Assembly (NCBI RefSeq): GCF_008831285.2
Contig: NC_045142.1
Coordinates: 5,465,501-5,529,500 of the forward strand
Source: Nymphaea colorata
Lineage: Eukaryota > Streptophyta > Magnoliopsida > Nymphaeales > Nymphaeaceae
Length of the DNA stretch: 64,000 nt
Direction of reading: 5' to 3'
This document shows positions 23,601-36,984 of this stretch, piece by piece. The position numbers were made by a program, and so were the translations under genes. The notes below the pieces were generated by a model, which made no database searches, had not been told where the DNA came from, and saw only the letters and a program-made list of their open reading frames with translations. The first letter of the stretch is position 1. Every line of letters begins with the position of its first letter.

Positions 23601-25650
23601 AACTGTCGCTAATTGTATGGGTAATTTAATTACTTTAGTTGCATCTGCAGTTTATGCATAATAATTTGCAACTGAAGGCAGGTTATCATCTCTCTGTTGC
23701 TAACTGTTGCTTTGTTAGGTTTCAATTCATATGGGAACTTCCACTCTCTCCCCCCACCACTCTCTCCCGGAGCTCAGCATTGTTGGTCGAGTTGATGCCT
23801 GATAAGTTTGGCTTTCTGCCCACCCTCGCTCTCTCTTGTCATGTGGCAAGGTGTGGATTCCATTTCCACAACTGTCAATTCACCTTCATCATGATTCTGA
23901 TGAGTGAGTTCAACGATTGCCGGTGTTCGATCCAATGTTCAACAGATCGAAGGCACCTTTTCTTGGGGCTTAAGAACGTTACCTACAATCAACATGGCAA
24001 TTGAGTTGACGGCCTTTTATATCTAGATTGACAACTCCAACGAAATGTGACCCAGCTAGATCAGACTTAATTAGGCCTGAAAACAAGCCGAGTCTCGAGA
24101 CCTAAAATACTGCGCTCGAGCTCAAGTCAATAATATATCGAGGACTATCCGGAACCCAAAAATTTAATGCCATTCCACTTCCCAAGTGCCAAGTCTTTAT
24201 TTATAAAAAGGTGCCAATGAATAAATATTGTTCATTAATAAATGCAAGAAACTAACCCATCAGAAAAAGTGGATGTTTTGGAATTTAAAAAAAAAGGTGT
24301 GTCTTTTGTAGTCATTTTATTTTTTTATTTTTATTTTGATACTTGTCTTTTGTTGAATATGGGGGTGCAAAGAAAAGGACTTCTCCTAAAAAAAATGAGC
24401 ATTTAATAAAAAAAAAGTAACCTTGGGTTGTGGTGTATGTCAAGAGAGAGAGACGTAAAGGCGGATCTTTTAATAATTAAAAAAATAAACTTGGCTTACC
24501 GAGAGAATTAAAAAAAATGGAGGCGGCTGAAAAGAAATTGCCGGCCTCCAATAGTTGACTGGGAAGCGTAAAAAGAGAAGTTAAATAAGGTTAAAGCGGA
24601 ACGACCAGCTTGGCTTGAGTTTTACAAGTTGAATTGAGTGATGTGGGTTACATAAACGAGCCATTCCACAAACTCAAGATCCACTCCTTTATTGAGAAAC
24701 TTGACTTGAACTAGGGCTGGAGACGAGCTTTTCTCCGACTCTTTGTTCACCTCAAGCCCTTTTGTTTTGTAGAGTATTTGTTGTCCATCCCCTGCCTGTT
24801 TAGTGGCTAATAAATTGCCAGAGATTGATGTCTCTTGCATGCGTGCAGGAAAGTAGAAAAGAAAGGACATGTAGTAATGACAGCATTCACATAACTCGCC
24901 GTGGTGAGATGGTACTCCGGAAAAAGTAATGGTGGTTTAATTAAGTCACCAGATTTAATCGGTTAGAAAGACAGCTTTCTAGACTCCTAAAAATCTCCAA
25001 AATCTATAGTTTAAAGCATATTCTTGTCTAGAGGGTCTGACATTTAATACGTATTAATTGTTTATCAAATGGTCGACTACCAATGGAAACTTCTCCAACT
25101 AAACTCCTTCCTCTTCTTCATAACGAGTTAGACAAGAAAAACAGGGAAGTAATTCAGTGCCCTGACGATTCCCTTGTTTAATTATTATGCACTGACCCGC
25201 CTGTTTAACACAGTAGGCTTGATCGAGACGCATGGAGATATGTCAAAAGGGGAAATGTATTTTGATTGCCTGAGTGTCACTCAAACGTAAGCTGGTGAGA
25301 TTTTTCTTGTTTTCTTCAATTCGTGAGGATCTGCTGATATTGAAAGCTTGTTCTTTGGTTTTGGCTATGATCTGCAGTGATTCTTCAGGAAGCAGGCAAA
25401 CGTTTTGCTGGTGAACAGATTTTCAGTTTCTCGTAAATATTCGTGCCAATGTGCCCTCCTCTTCAGATTTTTTTTTTTTTTTTGTTGATTGTGGACATTG
25501 TACATCTCTATCGGAACTTCAAAGCTTGGATCTTTGGTTGTTACTCTAGAATATGTAACCGAGGTAAACTTTCTATTTCTCTCTCCAATAGATGCTCATA
25601 ATGAGTGTTAAATTGAAAAAACAGATACAATTATCCCAATGTTCTACCAT
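23600..25650 (+). repeat. Downstream flank of UGT-B, copy B block 2
   Basis: Non-coding, matching 9110-9940 and, near 23805-23850, also 5220-5275. It therefore preserves the layout that unit A had before the 3.8-kb insertion. Open frames here are short and lack family signatures. Confidence 0.7.
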
Positions 25651-28600
25651 TCGTCTGATATGAGGTAGGCTTTTTAGATGCTTATGAATTCAATTTGTTT
25701 GCGCAACACTAGTTATCGACCCCGGTCAGGTCAAGTGTTAATTTTTGCATGAACCAAAAAGCGTTAATAAGGTAAGGGGGGCCATGGTTGCTATGTCTAG
25801 GAGCAATATAGGTTTCACTCTCATGGGCATCACATTTTCCCCAATCCAAAGTTGGGTTTATCTCTTAAGTCAGATCGGGTTTTGGAAAGTTCTGCCGCTG
25901 TTTCTATGAGGGGTTAATTACCTCTTGGGGTTAGAGAAGACCTACTGGTTTTCTTGCCCTTCTTTCCATGTGGGTTCGAATTTAGATTTTGATGTGTTTC
26001 TTTGTCTCTTTCTCAGATATTCCTAGGTAGATTTGAAATCTTCCCATCTGAGATCTAAGGTTTTACGTTCCGGGGTGTCTTGGCACAGCAAAACAACAGT
26101 GTTAACCACAAAAGTGTCCGTAAAAGTTTTGTTGATGTTGTGCCTGATTCCAAAACTCGCGTCAGGAAGACGTTATTGTTGAAACCTTTATTGACATCGT
26201 GTAGCTCGTCAGTAAATCTGTTCCCATTATTGATAACTATTGACATTCATACAAAGGAAGACGCGATGCACAAGTTCTTGCGCAAAAATGTGTCCATGTG
26301 CTTACATCCTTCGATTGGATCAAACATGTTTTTCTTAATTTAATGGTTAGATCGAACAAGTTTTTCAACAACAAGACTTCACTAGCTAGGCTGGCCAAAA
26401 GGTTCCACTACAATTAAGAGAGCCACACTATATTTGAAGGTTGCAATGGAGTGTTGCCATTAAGCAAGGAAGCACCAAGTGAACACAATAGTGAAATAGA
26501 TGCACACGAATTTGATGGTTAGATAATCAAAAGTTAAAATATATATATATATAGGGACAGGTTTTGGTAGCTTGAGAACAAACATCGTAGCTATACTAGC
26601 TCAATCAGGTTTCTACATTAACATTGCCCTTCGGCTAGCATTAAGAACTTGTATACGAAGGAAATGAGTTGCATAAGTAACATGATTAATAAGCTCATAG
26701 TATACAAGCTGCTACATGCATGTCGCCGTAACCAAGATATTGCATGTAGCAATTTATATTGCATGACCAAATACCCTCATAGAAGCCACTTGTCATGAAA
26801 TTAGATCTGCGTAGAAAAATAGAGTCCAACTTACAAGAAAAGTAGCATAAGAAACCGTTCACTTCTAATCAACTAGGTGTTCAATACCATTAACGGTAAT
26901 AAAAGAATGTAGTAGCGGAAGACACCACATGAGTGCACACAAGCAATTTTACAATGTACTTGATAATTTAGTTTCACATTTCAGTTTTCATAATAAAAAA
27001 CTCGAAAAAAGAAAAATATCCCAGCACACACTAGTCCAATCGAGGGCTGGTCAAACGTGCATAGAAAGATCCAAGATTTGCCGTAGTTGAGACTTCAAAA
27101 TTCAGCAAATCATGTAATATTTAAAAAAGATTTTTTTTTTCATTCAAAAAGCAGCAGCATCTTCCAAAACTTTTCTTTGCTCCTTTTATTATATGAAAAA
27201 AAAAGGTAGCGTGGATCTTAATTTAGTTGGTGTTGAATGTACTTCAACAAGGCCGTCATAAAAATTATGAAAGCCACACATATAAAAGGATTCGCTCATG
27301 TTCAGGTCTAAAAATTTTCTGTCAAACGAATCTAATGCATTGCACGCTTGTGAGTAAATAAAGCATAAAGAGCACATTCGATGGCTCCAAAGGAACAATA
27401 TATATATATACACACACAAAACAGAGAGCGAGATGGTGTGTAAAACACAAATATATGAAACAACTGTAAAAAGCCAAAAAACTTAGATGGTTTTGAAAAA
27501 GAATGTAAAATTCTTAAGGCTTGAATTACACGAGCAGTTCCAGATAGTTGATGTCTAATTCGCCAAGAACTCTCCCTGGGCCCATGGGAAGAGGGACATA
27601 CTTCTTACAGAAACTGGACAGGTACATGCATATCTCATCTGCACTGTCAGAGTTTATAAATGAAATTCAAAAGAACTGCCAAAAGTGATGGTTCTCTGGA
27701 CGGATTAGTTGGTGGCAGGCTGGCAGCAAGATCGGCCATTCGATCTGCACAATTGGATGGCACTTATGTTGCAGTAGCTAAACCAGTAGCTCTATTTAGT
27801 GCCTCCCTCCATCCCAATTTCCACTTGTCCAACTCCTCCCCTAACCCTACGTTGTCCTTCACACGTATATATTAAGCCTTTTTTTCCCCTTAAAGTGAAC
27901 TACGATCACCAAAGCTTATGAATGTTAAACCCTAAGCCTAATTTCCTTCGTACTTTTTCTTTAATCGTATTCAATCAGTACACGGCCTTGTCGAGCTCCA
28001 TCTTTTTATAGTTTACTTGGTTAACCACTCCCCAACTGGAAAGATTTTCTAGCAGCAAGAGAAAAAAAGAAAAAAGTGAATGAATTTCAGTTTCTCCGGT
28101 TAATAGAAAATTACTCACTAGCACAAGTGCACACGTAATTGAAATTCAAGTAATATCACGTTTGATAATGGAAGAACGGGATGTTTTTTCTCCTGAAATG
28201 CTATTAAATAAACCTAGATTTAGAAGATGTAAAGGATATGATCATCCTGTCATTCCTCCTCAGTCGCAGCAGAGGCTATCAGGCTGCCCATCCAAGTGGC
28301 TGGCAGCATGCTTGTTTGCTCGTGCACTGGAAATTAGGAAGCTGGTTACACAGACAAGGTCGTGTATGAAATTTTCGTGTGCCAACTTAATCATGATGAA
28401 AAATGCCCCTGATTTATAGAAAAAAAAAATTGTACAGACAAAAAGCAGAACCAAAAAACAAAAAGATTTTGAGATTAGATAAAGCCGGAACTTGTAACGC
28501 ATTGCTAGTTTAAGAGCTTTACATCAGAAAAGCAAGTTTGTTTGTGTGTGTTTGTCTGGGTGAGCCAGCGTTTGCTTCACTCCATGTTACTTTTCAACCA

Positions 28601-28660
28601 AAAAGAAAGACTGATGAAGGCAGATTTAATAAGAATGCAGCTGCAGAAAGTGAAGACTGA
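25650..28660. other. No gene established; possible LINE scrap near 26080
   Basis: AT-rich intergenic DNA. An 87-codon frame at 26080-26343 contains KSFVDVVPD, which is vaguely like the SFADVV of plant LINE ORF1, but no other signature follows. A homologous block to unit A has not been found between about 25650 and 28640. Short AT runs occur at 26540 and 27400. Nothing else is recognised. Confidence 0.4.
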
Positions 28661-28669
28661 AGGGCACAG

Positions 28670-29890
28670 GCACAACAAACATTTGCTGCTGAAGGAATTG
28701 TGTAAGTCATGCATTATTTGCCAACAAAGTACAATACCATCACACACTCACAGGGCAACAACCTCGAATTATAGGAAAACAATTATTGGCACACCATAGA
28801 AAACGCAATGAATGAAAAAGTCTTAAGATGAAAGGAAAAAAAGTAACCATTAAATAAAAATAATTAATGACGTCCAGGCCCCTGCGGATTCAAATGGATG
28901 GTTGAAAAGTTAAATGACTGAAATACCCGGAACTCAAAAAGGATAAATAAAAAAGCTGGAGGCTATATTGGAAACCGAAAATTACAATTCACTTTTTGGA
29001 GAAAGAATATATATATATATCATAAAACATACCAAGAAGTACATATTATCTACTTCGTTGGCCTCACGAGTCTCCCTTGCAACTGGAATCGTATGGTGTA
29101 GTCCTCTTATGTTAAAGAATAGGGATCTTATGGAGGTACATCTTTTAGTCGTTTAGAACTAGAAGGAGAAACTAGTTTATACTAAAAGAAAAAATCTCCA
29201 GCTTGAATATCCCCAAATTGGGAGTTGAATAAGCAGATTTTGTTTCCGTTTCACTTCTTTCCGGCTTGGTGGTGGGGCACGGCACTTGATGAAGCACAAT
29301 TAAAAGCATTGGGCGCCGGAGACAGACGTGGGCACTTAATATTTTGCATACTAATATTTACGGAAAATTTTCTATGGTGCTCTTTAAAATTATAATTAGT
29401 ATTTTTTAACCAAAATTTTTTACTCCGCCCTTGATTGAATGTCTTTCCCATGGTTTGGTCTAGTTACGCTTTCAACCATTAAATGCAATTATTAAAATAT
29501 ACGTAGATTTCCTTAATTTTCCTTCAGCAAGGGCTGAATAAACCTCCACAGAATAAACCTCCACAGTGACAGGCCACATGATCATAGCCATCAAATTCAA
29601 AGTAATTAATTTCTCCTTGGTCCATGGTGGTGATATTGATCTCTATATGACATACAGTGGCTTGCAAGTGTCTTGTTCGTCAATTAATGCACATTTAATG
29701 CTGTTGAACATTAATAAGTGAAGCCTATCGAACTTTAGCTAGCTGTGGTACCATTTCAAAGGCGCAGATTTTACTTTAGAAAAAAAAAATATCTAAGCTA
29801 GGATTTTCTCTACTCGACTAACTAGGGAGCATCTTTCAATATATATGGAAATAGACCCTTCAATTGACATAGCATCTAAGCAGGTAAGTG
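28670..29890 (+). repeat. Conserved downstream block, copy B
   Basis: Partner of 14320-15350 and of inverted copy C (36740-39045). It shares with copy C a stretch missing from copy A: 'gcacggcacttgatgaa' (29277), 'ctttcccatggtttggtcta' (29442), 'tttctccttggtc' (29608) and 'gtggcttgcaagt' (29658). Copy A seems to have lost that middle part. Confidence 0.8.
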
Positions 29891-30101
29891 GCGGACTGTG
29901 TTCTCTGCATTAATTATGGGTCATCTCAGACTTACAAAAAGTGGAGTATACATCAAGGCTCGAGTGAGTTTGTTGGACCCTTGGAAGGTGGAAATCTATC
30001 TGTTTTGGCCTGATTCCCACAGGCATTGTGCATCATGCTCATAGCTCTCCACAATAGCATTTATAAACTCATGTGCCGAAGCAAATTCATCTCGTCTATT
30101 A

Positions 30102-31135
30102 GGGAGCGTTTGACAGACAGGAAAGTTCCTGTAGCATCAGAGAGAAGATCCAAATTTTAAAGAATTTCCGGTCCCCATCAAACGTAGGATAAAAAAATTT
30201 ACTGTTGATGGGTATTTCAGAAACATTTTTCCAGAAATTTCGTCCCACCCCAAGGGGTCGAACCAAGTTTCCGGGATCAAAAAAATGCTTGTTAGGTCTA
30301 TTGCAAAGAAGACCCTTCTTCCTCCTGCCGCGTTACCCCACTGTTCCTTCCTGCTGCTGTGCAGCTTCGTCAGAGCTGCCGACCTTGACCTCTTTGGTGA
30401 TCACCCCCAAACCTGCGGGTTGTGCTCCCTGTTGCAGCAGTCGAAGGTGAAGGTCGTCCCCAAACCTGCTTTAGGCGCGTAAGAGAAAAAAAGGTGTTGG
30501 AGCTGTGGTCCCTCTTCTGCTAGATGTTCTTTGCTTAGGGAATGTGGAATCCCTCTTCACTAGTTGTTGCTGTGTTCCAGCAAGGGTTGCCGCCTGCAGC
30601 CCTTTCCACTCTAGCTGTGTTACCAATGACGTTTCTCATTTTTTGTCATGTACAATTTTGTTTGTTTCTTCCTGTTGCCAAAGGAAGTTTTGTCCTTCAC
30701 ATCTTAAACGCAGAGCTGCCATTTGTTTTAATTCTACTGAGATTTGGAATGAGGAAATGAACGATACCGATTGCAAATTAAAATTGTCAGGCTTTCACAT
30801 GAGTAGTTCTCAAGAAAAGAGAAGACCACATCTAAAGAAAAGTTGAAAACAGTAGTTCTGCGAAGAGAGTAAAAGATTTGGCTTTGTAGTGAAGCTTCTT
30901 TCAGAAGGAGAGTCCCTTCAAAACCAAAGCAAAATCTTAGTTATGATTGTTATCTCACTTCCCATGCCTTCCCATGCCATCAAACTAAGAAACATGTTTC
31001 AAGAAAATTTGTTTCTTAGTTATCACACACCAGCAAAATGAGAATGAAGCAAAATTTTCAATTCTCTATTTCTTGGAAACTTATTTCCAGAATCTTATTT
31101 CTCATTTTAGTTTTTTCAATCCATCAAATGGCCCC
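30102..31135. mobile_element. Harbinger/Tourist-like element, 1034 bp
   Basis: Imperfect terminal inverted repeats begin 'gggagcgtttgacagacagg' on the left and, read on the other strand from the right end, 'ggggccatttgatggattg'. Both ends are flanked by TTA (30099-30101 and 31136-31138), the 3-bp target duplication of PIF/Harbinger elements. The interior has open frames with no transposase signature, so it is non-autonomous. Confidence 0.6.
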
Positions 31136-31735
31136 TTAGGAGACTGAGTTACATGTGTCACCCCAGTCTATGCAATGAGCGGACCCCGGGCGTGGACCCT
31201 ACTGTGTATACGTGAAGTTCTAGTATTGACCTTAGTGAATGAAAATGTATATGTCTATATTTAATTGAATGTCTTTAGAGGGTGGACCGTATTACGTACA
31301 TATAAAGTTTTAGTAATGAAATCTGTGTCAGAAAATATGTATGTACACATTTACTTGAATGCCCTTGCATTGAACAGATGTAACATGCGTACTTAATTTG
31401 TGTTCTTTCACATTGCATGCATTATTTCACACAAAAGAAGGATGGTGGTCAGGAAGAAGAAAAGTAGAAGAGGAAGGTTCCCACTGAAGGAAGGAAGGAG
31501 GGCAGAGGTTGGTGATGAAGAAAGCTTGGTCTTGAAGTAGAAATGGGGGGAATGGCAACAGAAGAAAAGAATAGTGAGTTCACGATTATGTCGTTGTGGT
31601 TTTTTGTTCATAAATAACAAAGGCAATGGCTTTTACATGGCCTTTTTTCAATGGTTAGGCATTCAAAGAAATCAAATGAGCATTTTTTGAGGAACTGAAG
31701 GTGAAAGTGATGGCAAAGCTGAAAAATGAAGAAAA
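31135..31735. other. No gene seen
   Basis: Intergenic, with a weak internal repeat ('aatgtctttagagggtggacc' region near 31265 and 'aatgcccttgcattgaac' near 31360). No protein family or RNA recognised. Confidence 0.5.
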
Positions 31736-32330
31736 TTTTGATGTAACAAGTAATGAGTGTATCCTAGTTCATGTAGTAGATAATGTTATAAATGAAATAA
31801 TGAGTGCATCCTAGTTGATATGGTAAATAATGTTACGATGTAACGAGTTTGAGATAATTTGCTTGAGAAAACGAAATTGTGGCATAACGAATGCGTGAGA
31901 TATGACTTCAGAGGATAGTTTATGCATTCCAGTTTATATCATTATTTCACAACCATCGTTATTGAGAGAAGACACATGTACAAAGTAGGTGATAAGTAAC
32001 GAAGACTAGATAATGTGTTCACATAATGAAAGGAATGGTTACAAAGCAATGAGATAACAATGAATCTATCAAAAAGGCCAATGATGGTAACGAGAGAAAG
32101 AGATAACAACGCTTGTAAAAGGGATAGTGTTCACTAAATGGTGTGAGATAAGGTTCCTTATTGATCAACAAACTTTACGGTGAGACAAAGTTGAATATTA
32201 TTTGATGAAAGGTCTTTATATGTGAAAAAAATAATTTGTGAGATAATGTTAAAATGTAATTTGATTGATGGACTTTATACAATGCAAATGTCGTAGTGTA
32301 TGGAATATTTACATCATTAGTTGGCAACAA
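31735..32330. repeat. gagataa-type array, left of FAR1 relic
   Basis: Degenerate repeats built on 'gagataatg', 'gagataac' and 'taacgag'. Two longer copies begin 'taatgagtgtatcctagtt' (31750) and 'taatgagtgcatcctagtt' (31798). Similar arrays are at 34680-35660 and in the insertion at 20686-21231. Confidence 0.65.
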
Positions 32331-32509
32331 ACAAGAGATTGAGTTCCTTTGCGAGGAAAAGGAATAGCCCAAAAAATGCGCTCCTTTGGTATAAATGGAG
32401 TTCAAAACAGAGGATCATGAAGAATATGGTCCCACTATAGGATTGGATTTTTCTACTATAAGAATGGAGTTCGAGATAGAGGATCTTGGAAAACATGTTC
32501 TTATTGTAA

Positions 32510-34080
32510 AAATGGAGTTTCATATAGAAGACGCAACATAAAGTTTTTACAATTGTGATGCTTTTCAGTACAAGGAAGGGTAGGATGGAGAGAGACACAC
32601 AGAGCCTAGTTGTGCGAACATCAAATATTTGTCTGAAACAAGAATGAAAGAGATCAGTAACATATGTAACAAAGCACAAGATTGATACAATGTGCAGTTG
32701 TGCTGCCAATTTGGAGCTAGGAATGCATCCAAATAGAAAATATTGTATTCTTGCAAGGACGATTGAACACAACCATCCATTGGCACCTTCTCGCATAAGC
32801 GACATGTTGAGGTCATATCCAAGCAGGCATATTCTCAAGGAAAACATATGACCTATTTGTTAAAATAGAAAGTGGTTGTAAGAACGTTGCATTCACTTGC
32901 ATGGATAATAGAAACCACTTGATGAGAAAGATGACAGAATCCATGAAAGGATTAAAAATTATGGCATTGGTCGAATCCATTAAAAAAAGATTAATGAAAG
33001 ACATGTTTCTATAGCGCCATTTAGATAGATGTAGATGGTTATGCTACGAATGTCTTTTGGGCAGATTCGAGGTCTAGGTTAGATTTATGGATGTTTCAGC
33101 GAAGTGCTTATTTTTTACACAACCGTGAATGTCAATACTCACATATGGCCTTTTGTTCAATTTGTGGGGTAAACCATCACTCGAAAAGTTGCATTTTTGA
33201 TTGAATATTCTGATTTGATCAAACTATTAAGATATTTGAGTGGTTGTTCAAGGTAGTCACTGAGGCCATTAGTGGGAAGCACCTCAAGGTTGTACTAACG
33301 AATGGTGACAATGCACTAGCAGCTATAGTGTTCCTGGTATGGCTAGAAGCGCATCATCGTTTTTGTTTGTGGCATATATTTCAAAATGCAGCAAAGAATA
33401 TAGGACATGTAATGATTCAAAAAAACTGGCTTTAAGGAGAGTTTTGCAAATTATGTCCTTAAGTGTGAAGATGGTGAGATGTTTGGATGTATGTGGACAC
33501 AAAAAAATTGAAACATATAACCTACAAGAAAATACACTGCTTCAAAAATTGTATAAGGACAAAAAAAAGTGGGTGTTGGGATATGAAAGACAACACTTCT
33601 ATATATGCATGATGAGCACACAGATAGCAGAGCGCATACATGTTATGCTGGAAAGGAGATTGTACTCTTGCTTACAAATATCTCGAATAACAGATTTTTA
33701 GATGGTCTTAAGTATGATGAGAGCATTTGTATATCAGTTTCAAAGTTTGGGTATGAATATCCTTAACCAAGCTGTAGTTATGTACACAGTACACACCAAC
33801 TGCATTTGAATAAGACTATGTCATTCAGGTGACTATATTTACGTACACAACAATCAAGTTGCTGCATATAACTTGTGATAAAAAGGGGAAGTGATTCAAC
33901 AATGATCAATGATGCATTTGTGTGATCTACGACATTGAAACACATGATGTCAAATGTTCTTGTAAAAAATTGAGTTTAAAGGTATTTTGTGTTGTCATGC
34001 TCTAAAGAATCTCAATCGAGATAACATTCAGGAATTGCCAGAGAAATACATCATAGGTATATGGACCAAAATTTAAAGAT
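32510..34080 (+). pseudogene. FAR1/FRS-like (Mutator-transposase-derived) pseudogene
   Basis: Pieces of a FAR1-related protein occur in the right order on the plus strand but in different frames. The FAR1 DNA-binding part starts near 32510 (MEFHIEDA, then FYNCDAF) and ends with EHNHPLAPS near 32780. The MULE transposase core runs about 33031-33435 (NVFWADSRSRLD, CGVNHH, then WLFKVVTEAISGKH and HHRFCLWHIF). A linker piece (YNLQENTLLQKLY) is near 33515. A SWIM zinc finger (CSCKK, then GILCCHALKNLN, then ELPEKYI) is near 33955-34060. At least three frameshifts or stops (for example after CIFD near 33200 and QKNWL at 33435) make it non-functional. FAR1/FRS proteins are domesticated MULE transposases acting as transcription factors. 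I cannot tell a dead FRS gene from a dead MULE, but flanking arrays favour the latter. Confidence 0.8.
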
Positions 34081-34679
34081 GGAGTTAATGAAGATTTCTC
34101 TTGAAATTCCTTTCTGTGATAGTCATAAGTCATGTAGTTTGTCATGCTACCAGCATATGTGCAGGACACTAATGTATGTTGTAGACTTAGCAGAAAGAAA
34201 CGATTAAGCTTATGAATACATGATGTAGTTGGTGAATGTTGTTGTAGAGAACGTTTCGACTCTGTTGTGACAACAAGGCGACTATGAAAAGTCAACCCGA
34301 AGCAGCAGGTCCCATCACCCCATACCCCTCGGAGAAGAAAAAGAGTCATGGTTCTGCTTATATGGTGTTCGGTAACATATGAGGACACTAGTCTACTAGT
34401 CACTTCTTTCAAGAGAAAGCCAAATAGGAGTTTGCGTAGGACAAAAAATGCCCAAAAGAAAAGAGATAGGACAAGCAAGAAAATCATCTTCAACAACTTG
34501 ATTATGTTTTGCTTACAAACAATGCAGTTAAAACCTATATGTCGTCTTACATATACGATCTCGGCGTTTTTACTAAACTTATGGTAATAATCGATTTTGT
34601 TTATTTATTATAGTATCGTATGGATTTAGTTTGTTCTTCTCAACAGCTCTTGCAATGTACCATACAGTAAATGATTTTT

Positions 34680-35660
34680 TAACAACCACTGAGACCCAGA
34701 AGAAATAATGTGATAACCATGCACAAACGTGATCATATATGTTAAGTGCATGAATGGATACTGCAAGACACACAATGACAAGCGAATGAGATAATAATAA
34801 TCCAACAATGAATGTAATAAGTAAATAGACACCCAATAACGCGATAAATTAACATATTGAAAGAATGTGATAACAATGAGTCTACCATAACAAGAGAATG
34901 AGATAACGACAAAATGAATACATGCAATAAGTAAACAGAGATGAATTAACGTGATAATGATAGAAAGGGCTGGAATGGATACAATAAAATGAGATAACAA
35001 TGTGTCTACGAAGAAGACGATAAGTAAACAACGATGAATTAATGTGATAATGGTAAGAAGGATCGGAATGGATACAACAATGCACACGGTGACGAGCGAA
35101 TGAGATAACAATAAAAGATGATAAGGGAATGGACACCTAATAATGAGATAAATTAATATAATGAAATAATAAGCTAACAACAAGTCTACTATAATGAGAG
35201 AATGTAAAAAAACACGTTGACAAGTAACAACCCATCTACGAAATGCATAAATGGGTATGGAGATGAGAGAATGTGGAGACAAGTAACAACCCATCTACGG
35301 AATGCATAAATGGGTATGGAGATGAGAGAATGTGGAGACAAGAAAATGAGATAACAACACATCTACCAAGAAGATGACAAGTAAACATAGATGAACTAAT
35401 GTGATAACAATTAGAAGGGCAGGAATGTACCCAATAAGACAAACAGTGACGAGAAAATGAGATAACAACAATTCTGCTCAAGAAGACAATAAGTAAACAT
35501 AGATGATTTAATGCAATAACAACATGAAGGGCTAGAATGGATGCGATAATACACACAATAACGAGAGAATGAGATAACAACATGTCTATAGAATGCGTAC
35601 ATGAGTATGAACACGAGAGAGTTATATAACAACACATCTGTTAAGAAGATGATAAATAAA
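34680..35660. repeat. gagataa-type array, right of FAR1 relic
   Basis: Almost 1 kb of degenerate repeats. The core is 'gagaatgagataacaac', with recurring partners 'gataagtaaacatagatga', 'aattaatgtgataatg' and 'aggaatgga'. One 58-bp copy, 'aacccatctacg...gtggagac', is duplicated nearly exactly at 35228-35345. Long minus-strand frames here (up to 222 codons) are only a consequence of the repeat. Confidence 0.8.
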
Positions 35661-35759
35661 CAAAGACGAATTAAAGACTGTGGTCAGTAACAACATTTTT
35701 AGCATCCCCAAGCTACCAGTGTTCAAACATATTTTTAATAATAAATTATATATTTTTAA

Positions 35760-35935
35760 TAAAATAAAAAAATTTATTTGTTATCAACCGAATCGAGCCT
35801 CGTCGGGCCAACCCGAGCCGGCCTGATACATTATCGGGCCGGCTCAGGTCGGTTTTTTCGGGCCCGAGCGAAGGCCCGATCATGCCAAGTACCGGGTTCG
35901 TGTTGGGTACCCAGCCCAATGCCCAAGTCCATTAA
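35760..35935. mobile_element. GGGCC-ended MITE-like element, copy 3
   Basis: AT-rich part (35720-35785) followed by 'gtcgggccaacccgagccgg' and 'gggtacccagcccaatgccc'. Same family look as 11455, 14760 and 39595. Confidence 0.4.
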
Positions 35936-36740
35936 AAGCAACTTTGATATAATATAATGCATGGTTGAATGGTTTCTCCTCTCGTTAATTTTGCTATAAA
36001 TGTCGCTACAAGATAAATAAATGCAAATGGAAGATTTTTGTCCCTAAGCTTTTGGATCTTTCTTATTTTATTGAAATATAAGAGTTTTAATTTGTGGCGA
36101 TCTTTATTCACCAACTTTGTGGGTGTGGAGAGGGGCATCCAATTCGTCTGTCACCTTCTACCGTTGTGGCGGGATGATGATTTGACTTCATCAACCGCAG
36201 CCTGGGCCATATCTTACGGTCCACTCCAACTGACAGGTTGATAAAGCTTGTAGCACTGGCCCATTCAGATAGTACTTAGTACTTCGGATAAGTGTTGATG
36301 ATAACAATAAAAATATGTTTGTACAACATATTTTATTGTTAAAAATTATTAAACGGATTTGACGGCTGATTTGATGACATTCTCAATGCATTAAAGACTC
36401 TGGTCATTCGTTGGTTGCTGATCTTGATTGTATTATCGAATCCCATAAAAGACGTGGCAGTATAAAAGGCCTATCTGCATGTAACCAACTTCGTACATTG
36501 ATCAGTGTTGGTTAATAAATGCTTTCTTCTTTCTGTTCTTTCTGTTCCTTGGCTTGGCTTGCCCTTAGATCTACTTTTGCTTCTCTATTTTTTTTTTTCC
36601 TTGCGCGTGATGTAGTAAATGCGAAGAACACAAAACACAATCCTAAACTTAGCCGTGAGGTGCTATATAGATTAATTGTATCACATCTCTGGTGTTAGAT
36701 TGTGGAGGTCTGACACTATCCTGAAGTGGCACGCTGTCCC
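35935..36740. other. No gene seen
   Basis: Intergenic stretch of mixed composition. Short frames only, no recognised family. Confidence 0.5.
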
Positions 36741-36984
36741 CGGCGCAGGTCCCCGTTGAAATTGATTGCATGGTCACTTCAGCCGTTAAGTGTTTATTTC
36801 CATATTGAAAGACGCCTGTGGTTAGGTAAGTAGAGGAAATCTATGTTTGAACAGATCCAAGAAATTTGCCTTCGGATACGCTAGCCAATATAACTTTCTT
36901 TTTTTCTAAAGTAAAATCTGCGGCCTGGAGATGGTACTGTACCTAGCTAAAGTGCTTCACATATTGTTCACTAGCATTAAATTT

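Noticed and set aside
30205-30846. Cys/Ser-rich frames suggesting a small secreted protein
   Set aside because: They lie inside the Harbinger-like element and no frame has a convincing signal peptide with a stable start.
32317-32847. 176-codon minus-strand frame
   Set aside because: It is antisense to the FAR1-like relic, whose plus-strand pieces match known domains.
34626-35294. 222-codon minus-strand frame and neighbours
   Set aside because: They translate the low-complexity 'gagataa' array; periodic Ile/His/Ser-rich peptides with no domain.
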